This document shows, one piece after another, positions 13,937 to 21,317 of a DNA stretch of 43,720 bases. Source of the stretch: a virus; the IMG/VR virus record IMGVR_UViG_3300021197_000753, positions 1 through 43,720 of that record, one strand, 5' to 3'. The position numbers were made by a program, and so were the translations under genes. The notes beneath the pieces were generated by a model. The model was not told where the DNA came from. It did not search any database and saw only the letters and a program-made list of their open reading frames with translations. Numbering within the stretch: the first letter of the stretch is position 1; every line of letters begins with the position of its first letter.

Positions 13937-14313
13937 TGGTAGGTTTAATTGTATCTGGATTATCTAAGGCTGTAGGAGGCTATTTCGAACACAAAAGTAA
14001 AGAATCGGTTGCTAAAAGTAATTTAAAAATTGCAGAGATAGATGCTAAAGTTGCAGTGCAAAAGAAAGTAGCAGAGGGCAAGGTAGAATGGGAAACCGCT
14101 ATGGCAAAGGCAAGTGATGATTCTTGGAAAGATGAAGCCTGGACAATTTGTTTTATTGCAATTATAATTTTTAGCTTTATACCTTATTTTCAACCATTTG
14201 TTGCAAGAGGTATAGAGTTTTTAGCTACATTTCCAGAATGGTTACAATGGTCAATTATGGCTTCCATTGGAGCTAGTTTTGGATTAAAATCAATCGGTAA
14301 ATTCACTAAATAG
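13936..14313 (+). CDS. Holin-like membrane protein (GTA/3TM holin type)
   Basis: 125 aa. A soluble N-terminal helical half, then SWKDEAWTICFIAIIIFSFIPYF (first membrane segment about 67-85) and EWLQWSIMASIGASFGLKS (second, about 102-118). SWKDE followed by a membrane helix, a P-x-W loop and ASFG is the pattern of the GTA_holin_3TM group. Such proteins permeabilise the inner membrane to trigger lysis. It is far from the M15 peptidase at 20562, which has its own small membrane partner. Confidence 0.7.
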   Translation: MVGLIVSGLSKAVGGYFEHKSKESVAKSNLKIAEIDAKVAVQKKVAEGKVEWETAMAKASDDSWKDEAWTICFIAIIIFSFIPYFQPFVARGIEFLATFPEWLQWSIMASIGASFGLKSIGKFTK

Positions 14314-14322
14314 GGGTAGGAC

Positions 14323-14625
14323 ATGGGAAGAGAAACAGGAAAACCAGGTAGACCAAGTAGACCTAAAGCAATGATATCAGATAAACCAGCTAAACCTAGT
14401 AAAGGCATGAGACCAAGTAAGCCATCAAAACCTAAAGCACGTGCGCAATTATTAAAAGCTAAAGGCGGTAAGATGGCCAAAGGTTATTCTAAAGGCGGAC
14501 CTAAAATGATGAAAGCTATGGGTGGTAAGATGGCTAAAGGTTACGCTAAAGGCGGAGCTAAAATGTCAGTTGCTGGTTTAAGATCAGCTGCTAAACAAAT
14601 GGGATATAAAATAACCAAGGGTTAA
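14323..14625 (+). CDS. Basic KGG-repeat protein, 100 aa
   Basis: Very basic: a proline/lysine-rich N-half (KPGRPSRPKAMISDKPAKPSK) and two 19-residue tandem repeats GGKMAKGYSKGGPKM... from residue 48. Charge suggests DNA binding, perhaps packaged with the genome, but this is inferred only from composition. Preceded by a GGGGTAGG run. Part of the portal-to-scaffold gene string. Confidence 0.6.
   Translation: MGRETGKPGRPSRPKAMISDKPAKPSKGMRPSKPSKPKARAQLLKAKGGKMAKGYSKGGPKMMKAMGGKMAKGYAKGGAKMSVAGLRSAAKQMGYKITKG
14464..14577 (+). repeat. 57-bp in-frame tandem duplication
   Basis: Two 57-base units (14464-14520, 14521-14577) encode GGKMAKGYSKGGPKMMKAM and GGKMAKGYAKGGAKMSVAG, diverged mainly toward their ends. 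Confidence 0.8.
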
Positions 14626-14627
14626 AC

Positions 14628-15308
14628 TTGTCACATTTAATATCGAACATACCTTTAGTTTTAAAGGCATGGGTCAGAAAAGAATTTACACACAACCATC
14701 GTGCTTATCACGGTGAGTTCCTACATTGTTATATCATTGCAGTTAACTGCATCCCAGATCGTTGTTTAAGTTTTCAAGTTATGTTTACTGGATGCGAAGA
14801 TGAAGAAAACCGCACCGAAAATCCTCACGGGGGCGCGATGTGGGCGCGTATGCCAATTACTGCATTAGTTGAAGATGAACCTCTGGATGAAATGCCACCA
14901 CCTATGCCAACACATATTGCTCAACCTTGGGATGTATCTTCCAGGGATCATTCTATTATTGTATTTGACAGAACAAGCTCTAGTCCTTGGCTAGCTCGTA
15001 TTGAAGGTGAGTTTTATACGGCTAAATACTACTTTACGGTTGATTATACAAATAACGAGATAGCTGATGATCCAGCACAGCACAAACAATCGCATGTATT
15101 AGCTTTAACCGAAGGTCCGTGGAAAGGATGCTTTGTTGCATTGCCTAATAACCGAGTAAGAGTTACATCTCCAGCATTATGGGTAACCGGTAATGGTCCG
15201 CCAGACTTTATTCCATCACAGTGGACTCATAAAGCTGAAGCACACGACAGCTACATGGATTGGGAATATACGTTTAACAATTTATACGCACCAGAGAAGA
15301 AAAAATAA
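14628..15308 (+). CDS. Conserved phage protein of unknown function, 226 aa
   Basis: Assigned a TTG start because the frame has no upstream ATG before a stop and the next ATG is about 50 residues in. Rich in aromatic residues and conserved-looking blocks: VRKEFTHNHRAYHGEF, PHGGAMWARMPITALV, QPWDVSSRDHSIIVFDR, ALWVTGNGPPDFIPSQWTHK. It looks like a mostly beta virion protein; I recall similar unnamed proteins near capsid genes of marine phages. No catalytic motif is recognised. Confidence 0.65.
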   Translation: MSHLISNIPLVLKAWVRKEFTHNHRAYHGEFLHCYIIAVNCIPDRCLSFQVMFTGCEDEENRTENPHGGAMWARMPITALVEDEPLDEMPPPMPTHIAQPWDVSSRDHSIIVFDRTSSSPWLARIEGEFYTAKYYFTVDYTNNEIADDPAQHKQSHVLALTEGPWKGCFVALPNNRVRVTSPALWVTGNGPPDFIPSQWTHKAEAHDSYMDWEYTFNNLYAPEKKK

Positions 15309-15497
15309 ATGCACGATCCAGATACTATTCAAAGTGTAATACACTTTATAAGAAAAAGAGTTGATGAAACTAAAGATCATATTGTTTATGGTGTAGACAA
15401 CTTAGAACAATTACATTATGCTAAGGGCAAGATCGGTGCATATGAAGCACTGCTTCAGGATTTAAAAGACCTGCAAAAAAATGAGGAGAACGCATGA
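15309..15497 (+). CDS. Small hypothetical protein, 62 aa
   Basis: Helical, ending YEALLQDLKDLQKNEENA, a likely coiled coil. Starts directly after the preceding stop and overlaps the next start by four bases (ATGA). Possible assembly factor by position, but unrecognised. Confidence 0.6.
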   Translation: MHDPDTIQSVIHFIRKRVDETKDHIVYGVDNLEQLHYAKGKIGAYEALLQDLKDLQKNEENA

Positions 15498-15931
15498 CAA
15501 GTAAGTCAAGTATTATAAAACCAGATTACATTAAGGATGAAGCAACTTCATTACCAGAACAAGACGCTCCTAAATTAACACAAAACTACATAGACGAAAT
15601 AGATCGCTTACCTAACCCTGTTGGTTACCGTATTTTAATTAAAATGTGGAAAATGTCAGAAAGAACTAAAGGTGGTATTGCTTTGTCAGAACAAACTTTA
15701 GAAACTTCTGAAATAACATCAGTAGTTGGTTATGTCGTAAAAATGGGAGAAATGTGTTACAAAGACACAGAAAAATTTTTAACACCATGGTGCAAAGAAG
15801 GTCAGTTTGTAGTTATTGGTCGTTATGCAGGCGCTAGATTTAAAACAAAATTTGGTGAACATAGAATCATTAACGATGATGAAATTATTGGTACGATTGA
15901 AAAACCCGAGTATATACTCGCACTATTTTAG
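15494..15931 (+). CDS. GroES-like co-chaperonin
   Basis: 145 aa. After a 40-residue extension, the Cpn10 pattern appears: PVGYRILIKMWKMSERTKGGIALSE (first strands and mobile loop, about 42-66), VVGYVVKMGEMCYKD, WCKEGQFVVIGRYAGARFK, GEHRIINDDEIIGTIE. Phage co-chaperonins (such as T4 gp31) replace host GroES so that GroEL can fold large capsid subunits. Its place two genes before the capsid gene fits that role. The mobile-loop tip lacks the standard GGIVLP (here GGIALS), so chaperonin contact may be altered. Confidence 0.75.
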   Translation: MTSKSSIIKPDYIKDEATSLPEQDAPKLTQNYIDEIDRLPNPVGYRILIKMWKMSERTKGGIALSEQTLETSEITSVVGYVVKMGEMCYKDTEKFLTPWCKEGQFVVIGRYAGARFKTKFGEHRIINDDEIIGTIEKPEYILALF

Positions 15932-15940
15932 GAGTAAAAT

Positions 15941-16837
15941 ATGTCAGAAGTACAAGCACAAGACGTTGAATTAGATACTGATGGTATCGAAGAAGCATCT
16001 ATTGATGTAGAGCAACCCTCTACCGTTGCAGAAGCTACCGCAACCCCAGAAGTTGATTTAGGTTATACCGATCCAGTTAACAATGACAAAGCTGAAGTTA
16101 TCGAAGAGCCGAAAGGTACAGATAATTTACAAGATGTGTCAGAAAAAACGCAAAAAAGAATTGATAAGTTAACTCGTAAAATGAGAGAAGCAGAAAGAAG
16201 AGAAGCTGCAGCCCTTGATTACGCTAAAGGCTTACAAGATAAATACAATACAGCTAAATCAAGTTTAAATTCTGTTGAAGATAATCATTTAAAAGAGTTT
16301 GATGCAAGAGTTGATTCTCAAAGAGAACAAGTCAAAGCTAAACTAGCGACTGCAACAGCAGATGGGGACATTGATAAAATAGTTGAAGCTAATGATGAGT
16401 TAACAAGATTAGCAGTTGAGAAAGAAAAAGCTAAAGTTAGGTTAGCTCAAAGAGAGCAAGAAATAAAAGAACCTGAAGCAGAAGAAGCTGTTCCGCAAGC
16501 TGCAGCAGTAGATCCAAAAGCAGAAGACTGGATAAGTAAGAACACTTGGTTTAATAAGGATACTGTTATGACTGGTGCTGCTGTTGAAAAACATAAAGAA
16601 CTTGTTCAACAGGGTATTGACCCAACCTCTGATGAATATTATGATGAAATAGATAAGACTATGAGAGATTATTTCCCTCATAAATTTGTCGAAGATAAAA
16701 AACCCGTTCAAACTGTTGCCTCGGCGGGGCGTAAACAGCAAGGACGCAGAACCGTGAAACTCACCCGTTCACAAGTAGCGATAGCTAAAAAATTAGGGGT
16801 GCCACTAGAAGAATACGCGAAATTCGTGAAGGAGTAG
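15941..16837 (+). CDS. Capsid scaffolding protein
   Basis: 298 aa, highly charged and helical, with an acidic N-third (EVQAQDVELDTDGIEEAS), a long coiled coil (KTQKRIDKLTRKMREAERRE) and a basic C-terminal segment (RKQQGRRTVKLTRSQVAIAKK) typical of the capsid-binding end of scaffolds. Position between portal and major capsid genes supports the role: internal scaffold for procapsid assembly, released before maturation. GGAG ribosome site upstream. Confidence 0.8.
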   Translation: MSEVQAQDVELDTDGIEEASIDVEQPSTVAEATATPEVDLGYTDPVNNDKAEVIEEPKGTDNLQDVSEKTQKRIDKLTRKMREAERREAAALDYAKGLQDKYNTAKSSLNSVEDNHLKEFDARVDSQREQVKAKLATATADGDIDKIVEANDELTRLAVEKEKAKVRLAQREQEIKEPEAEEAVPQAAAVDPKAEDWISKNTWFNKDTVMTGAAVEKHKELVQQGIDPTSDEYYDEIDKTMRDYFPHKFVEDKKPVQTVASAGRKQQGRRTVKLTRSQVAIAKKLGVPLEEYAKFVKE

Positions 16838-17314
16838 ATGATGACTAAAAATATAGTAAAGAAAACCTCACGCGCGAGCCAAGAGAAAAAGGATATTCGT
16901 AATAAACCTTGGTCGCCACCATCAAGTCTAGATGCACCACCTGCACCGCAAGGTTATTGTCATAGGTGGATTAGGGTAGAAAGTGTTGGTTTTATGGATT
17001 CAGGTAATGTTTCCAAAAAACTAAGAGAAGGTTGGGAATTTGTTCGAGCTGAAGAAGTTACGAATGAAATCGGTGACCATGACTATCCAGTAATCCATGA
17101 AGGCAAACATCAGGGGTTAATCGGGGTTGGAGGCCTTGTGTTGGCAAGGATACCAGAAGAAATTGTCGAACAACGCAAGCAGTATTTTAAAGGAATTACT
17201 GCTGACCAAGTTAAAGCAGTTGATAACGACATTCTAAAGGAACAACGACCAGAGATGCCTGTTAATATTGACAGACAGTCTCGTGTAACTTTTGGTGGTA
17301 ACAGAAAGTCTTAA
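16838..17314 (+). CDS. Conserved head-region protein, 158 aa
   Basis: Starts ATGATG just after the scaffold stop with a GAAGGAG site. A proline-rich region is followed by a basic, glutamate-rich domain: GYCHRWIRVESVGFMDSGNVSKK, LREGWEFVRAEE, IGVGGLVLARIPEEI. The block of W, R and G residues resembles an unnamed protein often found between scaffold and capsid genes in marine phages. A minor head role is inferred. Confidence 0.65.
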   Translation: MMTKNIVKKTSRASQEKKDIRNKPWSPPSSLDAPPAPQGYCHRWIRVESVGFMDSGNVSKKLREGWEFVRAEEVTNEIGDHDYPVIHEGKHQGLIGVGGLVLARIPEEIVEQRKQYFKGITADQVKAVDNDILKEQRPEMPVNIDRQSRVTFGGNRKS

Positions 17315-17365
17315 TTTTTTAGCTTTTGTAACCACATTTGTTTAACTATTTAACGGAGTTTAATT

Positions 17366-17950
17366 ATGGCAAACCAAGATGCTGCATTTGGGATGCGTCC
17401 GGTAGCCAGAGTAGGTGGAACACCCTTCACTGGTGGACAAACTCGTTATAGAATAGCTGCGAATTATGGAACAGCAATCTTCCAAGGTGACATGGTAATG
17501 CAAGTCACTGGTGGCGGTGTAGAAGTACACGCCGATGGCGGTACAGTTCCTATCGTAGGTGTTTTTAACGGATGTCGCTACACAGACCCATCCACTGGAA
17601 AAGAAACTTTTTCCAATTTTTATCCTGCAAGTACAAATGCTTCAGATATTGAAGCGTTTATTATTGATGACCCAATGGTTATTTTCGAAATTCAAGCAGA
17701 TGCTGCTTTCCCTATAGCTGACCTACTCGGTAACTTTGATATCGTGTATACATCAGCTGGAAGCACAACAACTGGTTTATCCGGTGCTGAATTAGATGTA
17801 ACTACTGGTGCAACAACCGCTGGCTTACCACTAAAGGCGATCGATATTTCAAGAGACCCTAACAATAGTGATGTCGGTAGTGATGCAACCAATGTACTCG
17901 TAGTAATTCAAAACCACATATTCGGCCAAAAAGGTGCCGGTCTAGCTTAG
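17366..17950 (+). CDS. Putative capsid decoration/structural protein
   Basis: 194 aa, begins MANQDAAFGMRPVARVGGTPF; predicted beta-rich with many G, T, V and few charged residues. This DAAFG-x-RP start is common in marine phage structural proteins next to the capsid gene. Likely decorates or stabilises the head. The preceding 51 bases carry a GGAG site and no clear promoter. Confidence 0.65.
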   Translation: MANQDAAFGMRPVARVGGTPFTGGQTRYRIAANYGTAIFQGDMVMQVTGGGVEVHADGGTVPIVGVFNGCRYTDPSTGKETFSNFYPASTNASDIEAFIIDDPMVIFEIQADAAFPIADLLGNFDIVYTSAGSTTTGLSGAELDVTTGATTAGLPLKAIDISRDPNNSDVGSDATNVLVVIQNHIFGQKGAGLA

Positions 17951-17960
17951 GAGGTTAATT

Positions 17961-18872
17961 ATGGCTATTTCAAGATCCCAACTAGTCAAAGAGTTAGAGC
18001 CTGGCTTGAACGCTCTTTTTGGACTAGAATACAACCGATATGAAAACGAGCATAGTGAGATCTTTGACTCAGAAAGTTCTGATAGAGCTTTTGAAGAAGA
18101 AGTAATCCTATCCGGTTTCGGTTCGGCTCCTGTAAAATCTGAGGGCGAGGGTGTATCATTTGATACTGCGAACGAAGGTTATACAGCAAGATATACACAC
18201 GAAACTATCGCAATGGCTTTTGCTATTACAGAAGAAGCAATTGAGGATAATTTATACGACAGATTAGCAGGTCGTTACACAAGAGCATTGGCTCGTTCAA
18301 TGGCTAACACTAAACAAGTGAAAGCTGCAAACGTGCTTAACAATGCTTTTAACTCAAGTTTCACAGGCGGTGACGGAGTTGAACTATGTTCAGCTGTACA
18401 CCCTCTAACAAACGGCGGTACATTTGCTAACGAGTTGTCAACAGCTGCTGACCTTTCAGAAACATCAATGGAGCAAGCGTTAATTGACATTGCTGCATTT
18501 GTTGATGAAAGAGGTCTTAAAGTTGCTTTACAAGGTGCTAAATTAATCATTCCAAAAGAACTTCAGTTCACAGCGGAAAGAATATTGAAAACACCTCAGC
18601 GTGTCGGTACATCAGATAACGATATTAATGCTATGGCTTCAATGGGTATGATCCCACAAGGCTACAGAGTTAATCATTACTTAACTGATACTGATGCTTT
18701 CTTCATTATGACTGATGCACCTAACGGAATGAAACAATTCGTTAGAGCACCAATCAAAACTGCTATGGAAGGTGACTTCGATACAGGTAATGTAAGATTT
18801 AAAGCAAGAGAAAGATATTCATTTGGGTTCTCTGATCCTAGAGGAATATTCGGCTCTCCTGGTGCTGCGTAA
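17961..18872 (+). CDS. Major capsid protein (HK97 fold, gpT-like)
   Basis: 303 aa with AGGAGG upstream. Features: GFGSAPVKSEGEGVSFDTANEGYTA region, then ITEEAIEDNLYD, LARSMANTKQVKAANVLNNAF, CSAVHPLTNGGTFANEL (the HP-L-x-N-G-G-x-x-x-N motif of Mu gpT-type capsids), IIPKELQFTAERIL and a GFSDPRGIFGS ending. It forms the icosahedral shell. A terminator follows, as expected for the most highly expressed gene. Confidence 0.9.
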   Translation: MAISRSQLVKELEPGLNALFGLEYNRYENEHSEIFDSESSDRAFEEEVILSGFGSAPVKSEGEGVSFDTANEGYTARYTHETIAMAFAITEEAIEDNLYDRLAGRYTRALARSMANTKQVKAANVLNNAFNSSFTGGDGVELCSAVHPLTNGGTFANELSTAADLSETSMEQALIDIAAFVDERGLKVALQGAKLIIPKELQFTAERILKTPQRVGTSDNDINAMASMGMIPQGYRVNHYLTDTDAFFIMTDAPNGMKQFVRAPIKTAMEGDFDTGNVRFKARERYSFGFSDPRGIFGSPGAA

Positions 18873-18894
18873 GTAGCAATTTGGAGGAAAGATT

Positions 18895-18922
18895 AAGGGG
18901 ACTTCCGAGTCCCCTTTTTTTT
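18895..18922 (+). terminator. Intrinsic terminator after the capsid gene
   Basis: GGGGACT (18897-18903) pairs with AGTCCCC (18908-18914) around TCCG, flanked by AA/TT and followed by eight T in all. Confidence 0.9.
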
Positions 18923-18925
18923 GGG

Positions 18926-18931
18926 TATAAT
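18926..18931 (+). promoter_or_regulatory. -10 box downstream of the capsid terminator
   Basis: TATAAT four bases after the terminator T-run, in the 143-base gap before the gene at 19016. The -35 position falls in the terminator and is poor (TTCCGA at 17-base spacing). A GTATAGT element at 18966-18972 followed by TTACCT resembles GTATAGT...TACCT at 5444-5459 and may be an alternative phage promoter. Confidence 0.3.
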
Positions 18932-19015
18932 TAAGCTACTATACAAATAACTTGAGTACAGACGCGTATAGTCGATTTACCTAATAAACTGTATTCAATA
19001 ATTTAGGAGATAGAT

Positions 19016-19633
19016 ATGAGTAATTCAACATTTAGTGGTCCAGTCAGATCAGTAGGCGGCTTTACAGTCGTAACTGCTAAAGATGACGGAACAACACAAG
19101 CAAGTATTAGCTCAACTGGTGTAGCATCATTAGATGCCAACACAATGTCAGTAGAAGCTGGTACTGGTATTACTACTGGATCTGGAACTGTTTACAGAAG
19201 TTCTGTAATTAGATCAGGTGGTATTATCACTACACAAATTTTAATTGATTTAACAGGTTTGAGATCAACAGGTTCTGGCGACATCATTGGTGTCAATGGA
19301 ACAGCATTAGTTTGTCACATTGGTCAGATCGTAGCTGCAACAAACGGTACTATCTTAACAGGTAGTATGGAATGTTTTGAAGCACCAACTGGCGGTGATC
19401 CAGATATCAATGTACATTCTGCGACAGAAGGTACAGGGGTTGAAGACGGAGCTATTGGTGACTTAACTGAAACACTATTAGTAAATGCTGGTGATGCAAC
19501 ATTGGGTAGTAAAGTTTACTTTACTGCTGTTCCTGCTGCTGATCAGTTTTTATATTTAACAACTGGTGCTGCTACAGATGCAGACTACACAGCTGGTAAA
19601 TTACTAATTGAATTAAAAGGTTACGCAGCGTAA
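19016..19633 (+). CDS. Putative virion structural protein, 205 aa
   Basis: Glycine/threonine-rich, beta-type protein starting MSNSTFSGPVRSVGGF, with TTQASISSTGVASL and later AADQFLYLTTGAATDADYTAGKL. It follows the capsid gene after its own terminator/promoter region and has a TAGGAGA site. Likely head decoration or fibre; a small hairpin terminator follows. Unnamed but similar proteins occur after the capsid gene in many marine phages, from memory. Confidence 0.6.
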   Translation: MSNSTFSGPVRSVGGFTVVTAKDDGTTQASISSTGVASLDANTMSVEAGTGITTGSGTVYRSSVIRSGGIITTQILIDLTGLRSTGSGDIIGVNGTALVCHIGQIVAATNGTILTGSMECFEAPTGGDPDINVHSATEGTGVEDGAIGDLTETLLVNAGDATLGSKVYFTAVPAADQFLYLTTGAATDADYTAGKLLIELKGYAA

Positions 19634-19642
19634 CATGATTTA

Positions 19643-19667
19643 AGTGCCTCTTCGGAGGCACTATTTT
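19643..19667 (+). terminator. Hairpin with UUCG loop, weak terminator
   Basis: AGTGCCTC (19643-19650) pairs with GAGGCACT (19655-19662) around TTCG, followed by ATTTT. Short U-run, so termination may be partial. Confidence 0.65.
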
Positions 19668-19691
19668 AGTTTCTTAATTAAGGAGGGAAAC

Positions 19692-20111
19692 ATGGCAGAT
19701 ACAGTAACAGGACCTACAATCTTGCAACAAAATGACAAGAGAGTAGTTATCAAAATAGTCAATCAATCAGACGGTAATGGTGGTACAACAGTCTTTGCAG
19801 ATGTTTCAGCATTAGCGGCAAACAAAAACGGTCAATCAGTCACAACAGTAAGCTTACAAAGAGTATGGTGGTCTTGTGCAAATGGTGATGGCGGTGATTC
19901 TTTTGCTAGATTAGATTACGAAGATTCGGATGGTGATATTCCTATCGCAACATTAGTCGATTCAGGGTATTGGGATCTAAGAGAATTTGGTGGAATACCT
20001 GCTAACACTTCATCTAACTCAAACCAAAACGATGTTAACTTTGTAGTTCCAGGTGCAGCTGATTCAGGAAATACATATACAGTCATTGCAGAGTTTATCA
20101 AAAACTATTAA
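19692..20111 (+). CDS. Putative virion protein, 139 aa
   Basis: I choose the ATG at 19692, directly after AGGAGGG; an upstream in-frame start at 19644 lies inside a terminator hairpin and is rejected. Beta-rich: TVTGPTILQQNDKRVVIKIV, LQRVWWSCANGDGGDSFARL. No catalytic motif. Probably part of the head or neck by position. Confidence 0.65.
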   Translation: MADTVTGPTILQQNDKRVVIKIVNQSDGNGGTTVFADVSALAANKNGQSVTTVSLQRVWWSCANGDGGDSFARLDYEDSDGDIPIATLVDSGYWDLREFGGIPANTSSNSNQNDVNFVVPGAADSGNTYTVIAEFIKNY

Positions 20112-20119
20112 GGCTAACT

Positions 20120-20443
20120 ATGGAATTTAGTGTTGAGCAATATACAAATGAATTGGTAGGTTTTTCTAAAGGCGGTATGCCTTCTCGTAATAAAAAAAAT
20201 TACAGATCTACTAAGTCTGGCGCAGGCATGACCCAAGCCGGTGTCAAAGCTTATCGTCGTATGAATCCAGGTAGTAAATTAAAAACTGCTGTTACAGGCG
20301 AGGTTAAGAAAGGCAGTAAGTCAGCAAAAAGACGTAAGTCTTATTGTTCAAGAAGTGCAGGTCAAGCTAAAATGCACAATATTAATTGCAGTAAAACGCC
20401 TAAAAAACGTATATGTCAGGCGAGGAGAAGATGGAAATGTTAA
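20120..20443 (+). CDS. DUF6321-like basic protein
   Basis: 107 aa. FSKGGMPSR near the N-terminus, then SGAGMTQAGVKAYRRMNPGSKLKTAVTG, GSKSAKRRKSYCSRSAGQ and a terminal ICQARRRWKC: the G-L/M-T-x-A-G-V-x-A-Y-R-R-x-N-P-G-S-x-L-x-T-A-V pattern that I know as DUF6321 in cyanophages and related phages. Four cysteines and high positive charge suggest nucleic-acid or metal binding; function unknown. Confidence 0.7.
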   Translation: MEFSVEQYTNELVGFSKGGMPSRNKKNYRSTKSGAGMTQAGVKAYRRMNPGSKLKTAVTGEVKKGSKSAKRRKSYCSRSAGQAKMHNINCSKTPKKRICQARRRWKC

Positions 20444-20565
20444 CAAAATTATATAAAGCTACAAACAAGTTATGGACTAAATATAAAAACAGTTGGACTT
20501 GTGAAAGTTGTAAAATAAGAGATGTTATTATAATTGTTTTAATACTTTTAATTATTTTTGTATGA
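20437..20565 (+). CDS. 42-aa single-pass membrane protein, holin/antiholin candidate
   Basis: Overlaps the preceding stop (ATGTTAA) and the M15 peptidase start (ATGA). It follows a GGAGAAG site. Encodes MLTKLYKATNKLWTKYKN, then CESC and a C-terminal hydrophobic run VIIIVLILLIIFV of about 16 residues, i.e. one membrane helix with a basic, probably cytoplasmic N-terminus. Direct coupling to a peptidoglycan peptidase suggests a lysis role (pinholin, antiholin or membrane anchor). No sequence family recognised. Confidence 0.55.
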   Translation: MLTKLYKATNKLWTKYKNSWTCESCKIRDVIIIVLILLIIFV

Positions 20566-21023
20566 GATTAACTGACAATTTTACTTTAGCTGAATTAACT
20601 AAATCGCAAACAGCTGAACGATGTAATATAGACAATAATCCCGACAAGGAACACATCGATAATTTGCAAAAACTTTGCGATAATATTTTACAACCAGTAA
20701 GAGATTACTTTCAAAAAGCCGTTGTAATTACTTCTGGTTATAGATCTCCTGAGCTAAGTCAAAAAATAGGTTCTTCATCTCGATCACAACATTGTAAAGG
20801 TGAGGCAGCAGATATGGAAATACCTGGTGTTTCAAACAAAGAATTAGCAGATTTTATTAATGATAACTTAGATTTTGATCAAGTTATTCTGGAATTTCAT
20901 AATCCTGATGAAATAAATTCTGGTTGGGTACATGTATCGTATGTAGGTGATAAAAACAGAAGTGAATATTTATTAGCTGAAAAAGATGAAAACGGCAAAG
21001 TGAGGTACAGCAGATGCCTATAA
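20562..21023 (+). CDS. M15 family peptidase (endolysin candidate)
   Basis: 153 aa. Starts LTDNFTLAELTKSQTA, typical of Peptidase_M15_3, with zinc ligands H77 and D84 in SQHCKGEAADM and H124 in GWVHVSY; GYRSPELSQKIG precedes. These enzymes cleave D-Ala- or L-Ala/D-Glu-type peptide bonds in peptidoglycan and serve as phage endolysins or virion peptidases. No signal peptide, so release would need a holin (candidates at 20437 and 13936). C-terminal about 25 residues are charged. Confidence 0.85.
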   Translation: MRLTDNFTLAELTKSQTAERCNIDNNPDKEHIDNLQKLCDNILQPVRDYFQKAVVITSGYRSPELSQKIGSSSRSQHCKGEAADMEIPGVSNKELADFINDNLDFDQVILEFHNPDEINSGWVHVSYVGDKNRSEYLLAEKDENGKVRYSRCL

Positions 21024-21112
21024 CCAGAGGACAGATGGCTAAACAAATATCTAAGCCACCAATGAAGAAAAAGAAAAAGAAGAAAAAGAAGAAACAAGTA
21101 AGGTCTAGATAG
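21014..21112 (+). CDS. 32-aa polylysine microprotein
   Basis: Overlaps the end of the M15 gene by ten bases. MPITRGQMAKQISKPPM followed by ten consecutive lysines and QVRSR. The opening TRGQMAKQISKPP looks like a non-random conserved start; I recall similar short basic proteins in marine phages. Could bind DNA or ribosomes. Ribosome site poor (GAGG at distance). Moderate confidence because of length. Confidence 0.45.
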   Translation: MPITRGQMAKQISKPPMKKKKKKKKKKQVRSR

Positions 21113-21140
21113 TTAGAATTTAAACTGATAAACTCATATT

Positions 21141-21317
21141 ATGGCTAAGAAAGGAAGAAAAATTTGTCCAAAAGGTAAAGCAGCGGCTAAACGTAAGTTT
21201 GATGTTTACCCATCAGCATACGCTAATATGTATGCAAGTAAGGTCTGTAAAGGTCAAATTAAAAGTGCAAAAAATGGTGCTTTTATATCTGACTATTACG
21301 GAGATCTGATTAAGTAA
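21141..21317 (+). CDS. Small basic protein, KRKFDVYPSAYAN family
   Basis: 58 aa: MAKKGRKICPKGKAAAKRKF, DVYPSAYANMYASKVCKGQI. This C-P-K-G-K-A-A-A-K-R-K-F-D-V-Y-P-S-A-Y-A-N pattern is familiar from cyanophages and other marine phages; function unknown. Two cysteines and many lysines. TAATG overlap with the following gene, which belongs to another family often beside it. Confidence 0.7.
   Translation: MAKKGRKICPKGKAAAKRKFDVYPSAYANMYASKVCKGQIKSAKNGAFISDYYGDLIK

Noticed and set aside
19644-19691. Upstream extension of the gene at 19692
   Set aside because: The extension is encoded by a terminator hairpin, and AGGAGGG precedes the ATG at 19692.
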